Assembly (NCBI GenBank): GCA_025558095.1
Contig: JAIVFI010000002.1
Coordinates: 1,116,001-1,180,000, forward strand
Direction of reading: 5' to 3'
Length of the DNA stretch: 64,000 nucleotides
Source of the DNA: Hyaloraphidium curvatum
Lineage: Eukaryota; Monoblepharomycota; Hyaloraphidiomycetes; Hyaloraphidiales; Hyaloraphidiaceae
Part shown: positions 31,059-40,498 of the stretch, one piece after another
Layout: each line of letters opens with the position of its first letter
How positions within the stretch are numbered: the first letter of the stretch is position 1
The notes under the pieces: generated by a model
The model's input: only the letters and a program-made list of their open reading frames with translations
Told to the model about the DNA's origin: nothing
The model's database searches: none
Program-made: the position numbers and the translations under genes

Positions 31059-32889
31059 TCAAAAGATGCTCTCGATCCGTTTGATCAGGCGCTCCTGCTG
31101 GTGGAATCGCCCGGCCTGACCTCGAACTTGGTCGTCGTTGCCGTGACCTTGACGTTTTCCTACCAGGACGAAGGTTCAGCAGCTGATCGATCGCATCCCG
31201 TCGCCAAACACCAACGGAAGGGTAGGTCCCGGGGATGGTCGGCGCGGGCTCGCTTCCAGGAACGCTGGGGGCCGGCCCGCTGGGACCCGTGGGACCTAGG
31301 TCCTCGCGAGTAAGCACGGCCGTTTCCGTGTCGTCGCCGGCGGCGGTGCTCGTCCCACCGGACATGACCTCTCCGGCCTTGTGGGTGATTGCGGCACCGG
31401 TCTCGTAGAGGGCCTGCCCGATTCCTGGGGAGGTCGATCGAGGATGAGACCAAGCTGCTCCGGCGGTGAATCGGCATGCGAAAATCACCCTTCTCCGGGA
31501 GCTCCTCCTCGCTGGCAGCCTTCTCGCCGGTCAGCGTCTCCTTTACGGTCTCGATCCCGGACACGATCCGCTCGCGAGCGCTTTCCAGCAGCGACGAAGC
31601 CTGGCACGGAGTCGAGTCAGACGGGGCAAGAGGCAATCCAGTGCAGCGTCTCACGGTGTGCGTGACAGAACTGGCGATGCCGGCAGCCCGCTCCTGGACG
31701 CCATGGGCGGCGGATGCGGCCGTCTCGACCGCGGACGAGGCCTGCAAGTCACATGCGAAGGGCGATCAGTCATACACTGCGCCAACAGGTGAATTCGAGT
31801 GACGCACAGTGCTCTTGGCGCTTTCCATCATCCCGGACGTGGTCTCCTTGGCGCTCTGCGCGGCTCCGGCTGCGGTCTCCTTGGCGCTCTCGTACGCCTG
31901 CCCGGCGCGCTCCTGGCCGGCCTTGGCGTACGAGCTGGTGGTGTCGGCGGCGGAGGCGGCCTGCACGAGGACGTACGTGAGAAGGCTTCCTTGGGGGCGA
32001 GGGAGAACGCACGGTGGTCCTGGCGCTCTCGGCCATCCCTGCGGCGCTCTCCTTGGCGCTTTCGTAGGCCTGTCCAGCGCGTTCCTGGCCGGCTTGCGCG
32101 TACGACGAGGCAGTGTCCGCGGCAGAAGCAGCCTGTTGATGCGCATCGCACGTCAGCGATATCAGCAGGGTGCAGAGGCTCAGACCGTACCGTGCTCCGC
32201 GCGCTTTCAGCCATGCCCGAGGCGGTCTGCTTGGCGCTCTCGTAGGCCTGTCCAGCGTGTTCCTGGCCCGCTTGCGCGTACTGTCCCGCGGTCTCACCGG
32301 CCGACGACGCCTGCTCGCACGATCAGCGGCAGGATCACCCGTGATCAGAAGCCTCGTCGACGCACCATGCTGCGCATGCCCTCGCCCATGTCGCCGGCAG
32401 CCTTCTGCGCTTCCGAGATCCCGGACATCACGCTTCCGCTCGTCAGGCCTCCGGTGCCCATCATGCTGCCGGTCTGGTTGGCGCCGGTGCCGGCGTTGAT
32501 GTCGCCCGTGGCCGCCGCGCGTTCGGTCGACTCGGCGGAGCCCGCGCCCGACTGGGTGGAGAGGGAAGGAGGCGGCGAGTCGAATGTGCCTGAGGCAGAT
32601 GGAGCGAGAGGGGGGTGGGGGGGGGGGATCAGCACCGCGCATCGGAAGGCCACCGCGGCGCCGACGCACCCGGTTGTACCTTGATGGCCGAGCCCGTTGT
32701 GACGCTCATGTCGGTGGCGGTAGGAGTATCTGACGGCACGAGGCCGGGTCCGGTGCGAGGGACGGTGACGCCGATGTCCGTGGCCGGGCCGGTCCCGCGC
32801 GGGGCGTTTTCGGTGGCGCTCTGGGGCGGGGCCACGCCGGACGCAGACGTGTAGCTCTCGTACGTGGGGTTCTGAATGCGGTCGGACAT
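31059..32889 (-). CDS. LEA-like amphipathic repeat protein with tandemly duplicated exons (453 aa)
   Basis: Nine exons: 32889-32670, 32589-32366, 32313-32191, 32132-32013, 31960-31808, 31741-31655, 31600-31489, 31424-31164 and 31120-31059. Exons 3 to 6 are separate phase-0 units whose products are variants of one 40-residue block ([20 protein letters not shown] then [17 protein letters not shown]). This is an Ala/Lys/Glu/Gln 11-mer pattern as in group 3 LEA proteins. Such proteins fold to amphipathic helices on drying and protect membranes or proteins. The first two exons are Thr/Gly/Pro-rich, and the end has a Pro-rich stretch and a basic [16 protein letters not shown] tail. There is no signal peptide. 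The family call is by composition and repeat, so the role in desiccation or stress is inference. Confidence 0.8.
31655..32313 (-). repeat. array of four duplicated exon-plus-intron units
   Basis: Exons at 32313-32191 (41 codons), 32132-32013 (40), 31960-31808 (51) and 31741-31655 (29) all start and end in phase 0 and encode variants of the same amphipathic block. Three share QAGQE(R/H)AGQAYESAK nearly unchanged; the last is more diverged. The intervening introns are 47-66 nt with GTGCGT or GTACGG donors. Confidence 0.85.
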
Positions 32890-33314
32890 GGCGGTGGTCG
32901 CTGTCGGTTGGTGCGGCAGGGGTGAGTTCCCAAGTGTTGTTGCGAGTCGTGCTGAGGTGCGCTGACGTGTCGTCGCGTGCAGAAAGCCGCGCACAGTCAC
33001 ACCGGGCCCCAAACCGAACGCGAACTTGCCCAACCAAAAGCACCGTGCTTCCAGCACTATTGAATGCATCCATCATGCGTTCACGATACATCTGGGAGAC
33101 GTCGGGAGACCCCGGATCCGATGTGAGTCAAGAGCGGATCCAGGCCGATGGCGGTGCCGGCGGCCGCAAGTGACTCGAACAACTTCCTCGTCGACAAAAC
33201 ACCACATTGCACAGCTGGTAGGTGACGGGAGAAAGGCGGCACGCTGCGAAACGGTAGCTTATCGCGCTCCGGGGTCGTGCGCCCGCCGCAGACTGGAGGA
33301 ACCCGTGCCCCGCC
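32890..33314. promoter_or_regulatory. divergent promoter region of the LEA-like and SnoaL-like genes
   Basis: A 425-bp gap between two divergent start codons; both promoters must lie here. The middle (about 33050-33230) is less GC-rich. No specific stress element could be assigned from sequence alone. Confidence 0.5.
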
Positions 33315-34824
33315 ATGTCACCCACCGCCGTCGAGCACCCCCCGACCACCCCCGTAAAGCAGCCGCCGCCCGCGGTGGACGTGCACACGCCCGCGGCGCA
33401 GCACCCCGGTGCCACGTCGCCCCTGTCGGCAGCCCCGCGCCAGTCGGACATCTTCTCCTCCCTGACTCCGCCCACCGACCGCGCCCTCGAGAGCAAGACG
33501 CCCGACTTCGGCGTGCCCTTCACCCACCACCCTCCCGGAGGCGCCCCCGCGCCGGCCGCGCCCCTTCTGCCCATCACGCGGGAGCCCACCGAGCCTGGTT
33601 CGCAGAGAGACGTCGAGCGCCGGGAGGCGTCGCAGGCCGCCCTTGAGGGCGCCCCCGTCTTTGGCGAGGGCGGCTTCGAGCTCGCCACCACCGGTTCGGC
33701 GCAGCACCCGCTCGTCGAGCTCGCAAAGCGCGCGGCGAGGGCGCTGCAGGTCGACAAAGACCCCGAGGCGTTCGCAGACTGCTTCGATGACAAGGCCGAG
33801 GTTCTCTGGCATCGCCTCGCTCTCGGCAAGGAAACCCAGAAACTCACCGGAAGGGACTCTTTCGTAGCTTTCGCCAAAGGTAAACCTATCGTGCCTACAG
33901 TACGTCGAGGCGGATAGTTGACTTCGCCTGACCGTGTGATCAGACCTCATCTCGCACGGCTTCTCCTGCGTTCCCGCCCCGACTTCGCCCGGACACAAAT
34001 ACCCGATGCAGGGCTTCAGCCTCCGCGGCCCCACCCTCTCGGTGAGTTTGCCATGAACGACGTTCCAACACCGGCTGACCTCTCGTGCCCGATCGTGCCC
34101 CAGATCCCCATGCTGGTCAAGACCGAAACCTCGACTGCCCGCTACTTCCCTCCCTCCGGCCTCGTTCCCGGAGTCTGGCGCCTCCGCATGCTTAACGAAA
34201 AGATCGGATTCTGGGAGTTCGAAGCCACGGAGGCCGCCATTCGCCGCGTGATGTGGGGCCGGGACATGGACTCGGTGCCGATCATCGATGCCGAGACCGG
34301 ACAGAAGAAGGACGCCGAGCTCGGTTGGTCGAGGCAGTCCTCGGCTTGTCTTTCAGGTTCTCACCTCCGTTGCAGGCGAGCTCGTCAAGAAGCTCGCCCG
34401 CTGCCAGCTCATGGGCGACACCGAATCCTTCGTCTCCTGCTTCGACCCCGACCACGGCCGCATGGTCACCGTGATCGACGCCGACGGCCGCACCGTCCTC
34501 CGCAAGGCGTCGGCCTCGGACAGCGGCGGCGAGAAGCGCGTGCACCGCGGCCGCGCCGCCCTGCTGCAGTACGCCGAGAACCGCAAGGAAAAGTCGGCCT
34601 ACTTCCTCGCCGGGTCGCCGATCGCCGTCAGGGGGAACGAGGCGACGTGCGAGGGCAAGCTGTTCATGGACGGGCTCCAGGAGCACTTCCCCGAAGGTGA
34701 TTGAGTTGCCGCTCGAGGACCTTTTTCCTCACCCTCGTGCGCCGCAGGGCTTCCCGGCATGGTCAAGGTCAAGGAAACCAAGGAGGGAGGGCTGCTTGAG
34801 GAGGTCGAGTTCCTCGCCACGTGA
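33315..34824 (+). CDS. protein with two NTF2/SnoaL-like domains (426 aa)
   Basis: Five exons: 33315-33879, 33944-34041, 34104-34323, 34376-34696 and 34748-34824. After a Pro/Ala-rich leader of about 120 residues there are two similar alpha-beta segments. The first contains LAKRAARALQVDKDPEAFAD followed by CFDDKAEVLW; the second has LVKKLARCQLMGDTESFVSC and then FDPDHGRMVTV. Both share 'aromatic-x-CFD-charged', a helix followed by a strand, as in SnoaL-like (NTF2) barrels, and are read as an internal duplication. Barrel walls follow each (for example YFLAGSPIAVRGNEATCEGK). SnoaL-fold proteins are cyclases, isomerases or binding proteins; catalytic residues could not be assigned. It sits divergently from the LEA-like gene. 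Confidence 0.68.
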
Positions 34825-34987
34825 TCGAAGCCGAGAGTCGTTCCGTTGATCGATGCCGACAAAGACCCCACGTCAATGGAGCAAACGTGTACATAGCCTA
34901 GGACATGATAGTTGTTTCGCTGTTTGCCGATCTTCCGATGCTAAACTCCCTCCCATTGCTCAACGACCGCCAACCCAACACGCAGCG

Positions 34988-37915
34988 CTACCTCTTCCTG
35001 CGATCAATGTCCGCATCCTCGTCCTCGCTCTCCTCGTCCCCAACCACCCCCTCCTCCCCGAGATCCAAGCTCCCCAGCCCCGTCCAGACGAACGCCTCGT
35101 CCGACCTGCCCTGCCACCTCCCCACCGCCTCCTCCAGGCTCTTGGCCAGCACCCTCGACAGCGGCCACCTCCCCGCGTGCAGCTTCAGCGCGTTCAGGCA
35201 CACCTCGATCCCCCTCCGCGGGCTCACGGGGCCGGCGACCAGGGGGGGCTGGTCCAGCAGCTCGATCAGGGCGAGGCCGGCAGAGTGGATGGAGAGGCAG
35301 ATGAAGGGGGGCCCGATGTGGAGGAGCTGCTGGTCCGTGAGGGAGGCGAGGAGCTCGGCGATGCGGAGGGATTGCAGGCGGAAGCCGGGGGAGGGGATGC
35401 CGTGGACGAGGCCGAGCGCCGTGCGGAGCTGAGGAGGCAGATCAGGGAGCGAAACGATCCCGCAGCGCATGAACAACCCACCACGATCGTGCCGCCGAAC
35501 CAGACCTTGGCCCCGATCTCGGTCTTGCGGCGGTCCCACATCTCCTCCCACCTCAGCAGCGCCCTCTCCACCTCGAGCTTCCCCTTGCCCGGCACGTTGT
35601 CCCCCCTGGCCACGCTCATCGCGTGCTCCAGCAGCCCGTGCAGCTCCACGATCCCCGCGAACGCGTTGTGCGGCGGCATCGGCGTCGGCCCCGGCTGCGG
35701 TAGCAGCGGCGGCAGGTCGGCGTAGTACTTTTCCAAGGCCCCGGGGAGGTCGTCCATCGAGAGCGACGGGTACGGCTTGGACAGCCAAGTCTTGCTCTCG
35801 ACGCCGAACTTGCCCGCGGGCTTCTTTGCCGACGACACCGGCGGCGGCTGCGACGCCGCCCTCCTCCCCTCGGGCTCCATCATCCCGTCGTCCTCGTTCC
35901 CAAACAGCCTCCCCAGATCGACGAACATGCCCATGTGCGTCCCCGCCGCCCACTCGGGCTCCGCCTGCGCACCGCCCGACCTCCCCCTGGGCGGCCCGCC
36001 CCCGCCCCCCGCGTCGCGCTTGCCCCTGTTCCTCCGCCACACGGGGTCCGAGCACGGAATGGGCAGCAGCTTGTCCACGAACGAGATGGACTGCCTGTTG
36101 CCGCTCGCGGCCTCGAGCACGGTGCCGATCATCCACACCGAGAACCACGTCCGCCTCCGGCTCTCGGCCTCGAGCCAGTCCCTGACGGCGGGGTACCGCC
36201 CGCGCAGGTCGGCCGCCTTGCGGAGGGAGTGGCCCGTGGACGCGGCCATGGCCTGGAACCCGTGCGCGGCGGCCATCGCGCGCTGGGTGGAGGATTCGTG
36301 GAGCATGGCGTGCAGCGCGAGGTTGATGAAGGTCCACGCCGCCGGCAGGGCGCGCGGCATCGGGTCCAGGGTGAGGAGGTGGCTCGAGGCGCGCTGGAAG
36401 AGCACCTTGGGAAGCTGCGACAGGCCGGCGGCGGGGATGAACGGCACAGCGAGGGCGCACATGCTGTCGAGGAGGTACTGCGGCTGCTGGTGCAGCGAGG
36501 CGAAGAAGGTGGACTTGTGGATGAACTCGATGTGCGGGCAGATGTTGTCGAAGTAGATGTTGAGCAGGAGGGAGAGCTCGGGGAGGTGCGGGGTGCCGCC
36601 AACGGGGAGGGGGATCAGGCCGCCCATGGATGTGGCCACGGCGGCGGGGGGCGGGGAGAGCATGGGCTCGGAGGACGAGGCGCTCGCGGTCCTGCTCATC
36701 AGGTTCTGCTGGAGGCGCGACGGGACGGTCTTGCCCCCGGTGGAAGGCTGCGGCACGACAAAGTGGTCCGGCGGGTCGGGCGATGGGTAGCTGCTGGCCG
36801 CGGGGGACACGGGGAAGGCCGTCGAAAAGAGGGAGGAGGTGGAGGAGGCGAGCGAGTCGGCCCGCGTCGCGAGATTCCGGGCGTACTCGGCGAGCAGGTC
36901 GTCCGGCGACTGCGGCTGCTGGAGGCTCTGCGCTGCGCCGGCGGAAGAGCGGAACGGGCCCGAGGTCGGCGGGGTCTGCGCCTCCACCTTGATCGTCGGC
37001 ATCCCGGCCGCAGCGAACGTCTGGTCGAACGTCTGGACCAGCGACGACCGCCTCGCGGCCTCCGAGGCGTTAGGCAGGCGCGGGGCGCCGTAGCCGGCTT
37101 CATAGCCCCGATCCTCCGCGAGAGGGTCCTCGAGCAAGCCCGTGTCGTCGTAGGCATCGTAATCGTCCGTCAGGTACTCGTCGCCGCCGGGGTTGTACTC
37201 GTCGTCCGTCGCAAACTCCTGCCCCGGGTCGAACCCGTGGTCAAGAACAAGCCCGTGCTCCTGGGCATAGTCCAGATCGCCCGCGTACTCGTTGCCCGCG
37301 AACGCGGTCCCATAGGCCGCGGCCGAGTGCAGGTCCTGGAGGAAATCCACGTCCGGGATCTCCCCCGCCAGGTAGCTGCCTGGATCTTTGCCCTCCTCGT
37401 AGTCTACTGGAAGCGGTACGTAGGCGCCGGCGGGGACCTTGACGCCCCGCGGCGCCGCCCTGGAGCCGGATCCGGCGCGACCGCCCTTGGCCGCGCCCGC
37501 GGGCCGCGAAGCCGGCCTGCTCGCCTCCCCGCCCGCGGCGTCCGCGCCGGCCATTGCCTGCAGCTCCCTGCGCTTTGCCAGCTTGTTCTTTGCCGGCCTG
37601 TTGAACAGGCACGCGAGGTTCAGCTTGGTGCAGCGCCGGCACACCAGCGGCTCGCCCGACGACGACGCCACGAGCGCGCCGCCGTCGCCAAAGGATGCGC
37701 TCTCGGGCCATTCGCATTTGCGCTTGTTCGCATAGCCTGTTAAATCGGGGGGATGTTAGCCGGCAGAAGAGGGACACGGATCGCAGGCAAAGGGGCCCTC
37801 CGCCGCAGCCTGCCAGCCGGGGCGCCCCACGCCGGCCCGATTACCCACACTCATCGCACGAGACCGACGTGTAGCCCGTCTTGACGACGCGCTTCGCGCG
37901 CGGCGTGTCCGACAT
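34988..37915 (-). CDS. Zn2Cys6 fungal transcription factor (920 aa)
   Basis: Exons 37915-37849, 37736-35482 and 35428-34988. The zinc cluster only appears after splicing: C20-x2-C23-x6-C30 in SCDECYANKRKC, then C55-x2-C58-x6-C65 in CRRCTKLNLAC. The 24-residue loop between the third and fourth cysteines is unusually long for the family. A fungal_trans-type middle region follows at about 430-600 (YFDNICPHIEFIHKSTFFAS, then RRTWFSVWMIGTVLEAASGN). The C-terminus is acidic. These proteins bind DNA as dimers and regulate metabolic genes. It is divergent from the MFS transporter at 38.4 kb with 523 bp between starts, so it may regulate that gene; this is inference. Confidence 0.87.
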
Positions 37916-38438
37916 GGCGTGGCGCGCCGCGCGGTGCCCCGCACTGCGGCCCCGCCGGGATGCCCCCGCCGGCGCCTCGCGCGGAACGAAGCCTAAGCTC
38001 GGCGCCGACGCGGGGAGGAACCCTTCCGCGGCCGGGAGACAGCGGGGGGCAGGTCCGTGACGGAGTCCGTGCCTGCTGTTCGATCAGGTCCGTCCCGCCG
38101 CCAACACCGCTCGAACGCCGATCAGCGCCCGAACTCGACGATGCAGACCGAGCCCCGCTCGGAAAACAATGCGAGAACGACTGCCAAGCATCTCGTGGAC
38201 ATTGTCCGTCGGTAGAACGCGGGAAAGGCGGGATTCCAGGAGGCGCCTGTGCTCCTTCTTGGCCAGACCCGTCATGCATCCTCTCGGAAATCCCGGCAGC
38301 CAACGCAGAAATGTGCTCTGCTGTATCCATGCCGTTTTCCTGGCGGACAATCGCGCCATCGGCTATCTGCGGAGACACGTCATTCCGTCCGATCATCCTG
38401 GATCACGGCCGTCCCACTTGCCTCCAGCACCCACCGCA
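37916..38438. promoter_or_regulatory. divergent promoter region, Zn2Cys6 factor and MFS transporter
   Basis: A 523-bp gap between the starts of the two divergent genes. Zn2Cys6 factors usually bind CGG triplets, and CGG/CCG triplets are common here, but at this GC content they are not informative. No single site is called. Confidence 0.4.
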
Positions 38439-40310
38439 ATGGCAGACAGCGACGGAGTCTCCTCCGACGGCACCGCCGCCGGGGACGAGTCCGCACCGCT
38501 GGCGCTTCTTTCGGACCCCGATGCGTCGCCGGACGCCGCGGCGGAACCCGGGAACGCCGCCCTTGCCTCCGCCAAAGCAGACGCCGGCGGCGTCACGGGG
38601 GGCCTCCCGCCGGACGGAATCGGGGGAAATACGGACATGGCGCCCTCCGCTATGGGCATTCCGGACGTGCCGCCTCCGGACGAGGGCGATGCGGGCCTCC
38701 CCGCCCCCGCCTCCCGCCGGGCCTCCTTCAAGGACGACCCGGAAGGCACCCCTTCGGCCCTCGCACCCCCGGAACCCGGCGCCGCCGCCCGCCGTGACTC
38801 CGCATTCCCGGGCAACACCTCCTTCACCCCCCGCCGCCGCGCCGGGATTCTCGCCGTCCTGACTGCCTGGGCATTTTGCGGCTCCGTCTCAAACGCCATC
38901 CTCTTCCCCGCGCTCCCTCTCGTGCAGGCCGACCTCAACACTTCCGCACAGGCGGTCAACGCGTCCGTTTCGGTGGGGACCTTCGTCAACGGGCTGGCGC
39001 CGCTTTTCTGGGCCGCGCTGTCGGACCTGCGGGGCCGGCGGATCGTGTACCTCGTCTCGGGGCCGATCCTGGTCGCCGCCTCCCTCGCCCTGTTCTGGAC
39101 CCCCAACATCGCCGTGTTCTACGTTTTGCGGATCGTGCAGCAGGTCGCCGGCTCGGCGGTCGTTTCCACGGGCTCGGGCACGATGGCGGACATTTACGCG
39201 CGGCAGGACCTGGCCGGCGCCCTCGGCATATTCTACCTCGGCCTGACCCTCGGCCCGACCGTCGGGCCCGCGCTCGGGGGCGTGATCACGCAGTACGGCG
39301 GGTGGCGTTGGACCAGCGTGTTTTCCGCGGGGCTGGCCGCCGCGGTGTGGGTCCTCGTGGTCCTGTTCCTACCCGAGACGATGGTGCCCCGGGAAGTGGC
39401 CGCGGGCGCCAAACGGGAGAACGTGGTGCTCAAGGGGTTCAAAAACCTCACCTACAGTGCGTCTGCTTTGCTGCTTCCCGGAAGCCCGGCCTCACACCTC
39501 GCTTGTTTCCGCAGACCGCTACCCCTTCGTCTTCTCCAACGTCCTCGTCCTCGCCCTCTCCTTCGCCATCCTCTTCACCCTCTCCGTAACCATCCCCCGC
39601 GACTTCCCCGCCGTCTACGGGTTCACCACCTCCCAGGCCGGCTTCGTGCAGCTCGCCTCCGGCGTGGGGATGCTGTTCGGGAACTACTTCTCCGGGCGGT
39701 TCAGCGACCGCGGCTACCGCGCGTGGAGGCAGCGGAGGGGGGGCGTAGCGGTGCCCGAGGACCGGCTGAGGGCGACGTGGCCGGGGGTCGTGCTCCTCGT
39801 CGCGGGGTCGCTGACCATGGGGTGGTCGCTGGTGACGGCGGTGTCGTGGGTGGTGTCGGCGCTGGGGACGGTGATTGCGGGCGTGGGGTGGGTGGCATGC
39901 CGGATCCGTGCGGAGCGCAGGGCAAGCTGACCCGCTTTCGTGCCTTGCCCAGCGTCATGTGGTTCGCCACCTCGTGCAACGCCTATCTCATCGATCTGTT
40001 CGCCTCGGACGCCAGCAGCATCATCGCCTCGGCCAACTTCCTCCGCTTCACCTTGTCCGCCTTGGGCCCTCTCACCGTGGCCCCCATGCAGGCCGCCATG
40101 GGCAGCGGCTGGCTGTACACCTTCTGGTCCTTGCTGAACGTGCTCGCGTACGGCGGGCTGGTGCTGGTCATCCTGTTCGGCGCCAAGTACAGGCTGGCGA
40201 TGGAGCCGTGGAAGAGCAGGAATGGGGCGGAGGAGCAGCGGAGGGCGATCGGGATGGGGGGGGACGTGGAGGGAGGGGAGGCGGTGGCAGAGGTGAAGCC
40301 GCCTGGGTGA
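38439..40310 (+). CDS. MFS drug:H+ antiporter-like transporter (582 aa)
   Basis: Exons 38439-39456, 39515-39887 and 39953-40310. A disordered, acidic, Gly/Ala/Pro-rich N-terminal tail of about 120 residues leads into 12 predicted membrane segments. The helix 2-3 loop is WAALSDLRGRRIVYL (MFS GxLaDrxGrR pattern), and helix 5 ends with GGVITQYGGWRW. After splicing NLTYNRYPFVFSN and IAGVGVMWFATSCNAYLIDL read through cleanly. It shares its overall architecture, including the tail and the SDASSIIASANFLRF end, with the transporter at 25.2 kb (SDSPASIVSANNCVRY), so the two are paralogues. Substrate unknown; export of toxic or polyamine-like compounds is typical of the family. Confidence 0.85.
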   Translation: MADSDGVSSDGTAAGDESAPLALLSDPDASPDAAAEPGNAALASAKADAGGVTGGLPPDGIGGNTDMAPSAMGIPDVPPPDEGDAGLPAPASRRASFKDDPEGTPSALAPPEPGAAARRDSAFPGNTSFTPRRRAGILAVLTAWAFCGSVSNAILFPALPLVQADLNTSAQAVNASVSVGTFVNGLAPLFWAALSDLRGRRIVYLVSGPILVAASLALFWTPNIAVFYVLRIVQQVAGSAVVSTGSGTMADIYARQDLAGALGIFYLGLTLGPTVGPALGGVITQYGGWRWTSVFSAGLAAAVWVLVVLFLPETMVPREVAAGAKRENVVLKGFKNLTYSASALLLPGSPASHLACFRRPLPLRLLQRPRPRPLLRHPLHPLRNHPPRLPRRLRVHHLPGRLRAARLRRGDAVRELLLRAVQRPRLPRVEAAEGGRSGARGPAEGDVAGGRAPRRGVADHGVVAGDGGVVGGVGAGDGDCGRGVGGMPDPCGAQGKLTRFRALPSVMWFATSCNAYLIDLFASDASSIIASANFLRFTLSALGPLTVAPMQAAMGSGWLYTFWSLLNVLAYGGLVLVILFGAKYRLAMEPWKSRNGAEEQRRAIGMGGDVEGGEAVAEVKPPG

Positions 40311-40498
40311 CAGCGTGGATCGCTACCTTTGTGAGTTGAAGTAATTGATGCCACTCCCCCGAGAAGCGTGAGTGATGGGGGGAGGAAGTCCCTTGGCGGG
40401 ACATGACGCCGTGCCTCCTCGGAGCTTCAACCCCGGCCACGCCCATTTTCCCCGGGAGCCCGAGCCGCCTTCTATAATTCGCGCAGCGCATTGCCGCG

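Noticed and set aside
35935-37743. A 602-aa plus-strand frame
   Set aside because: Antisense shadow of the Zn2Cys6 factor; low-complexity Arg/Gly/Val composition.
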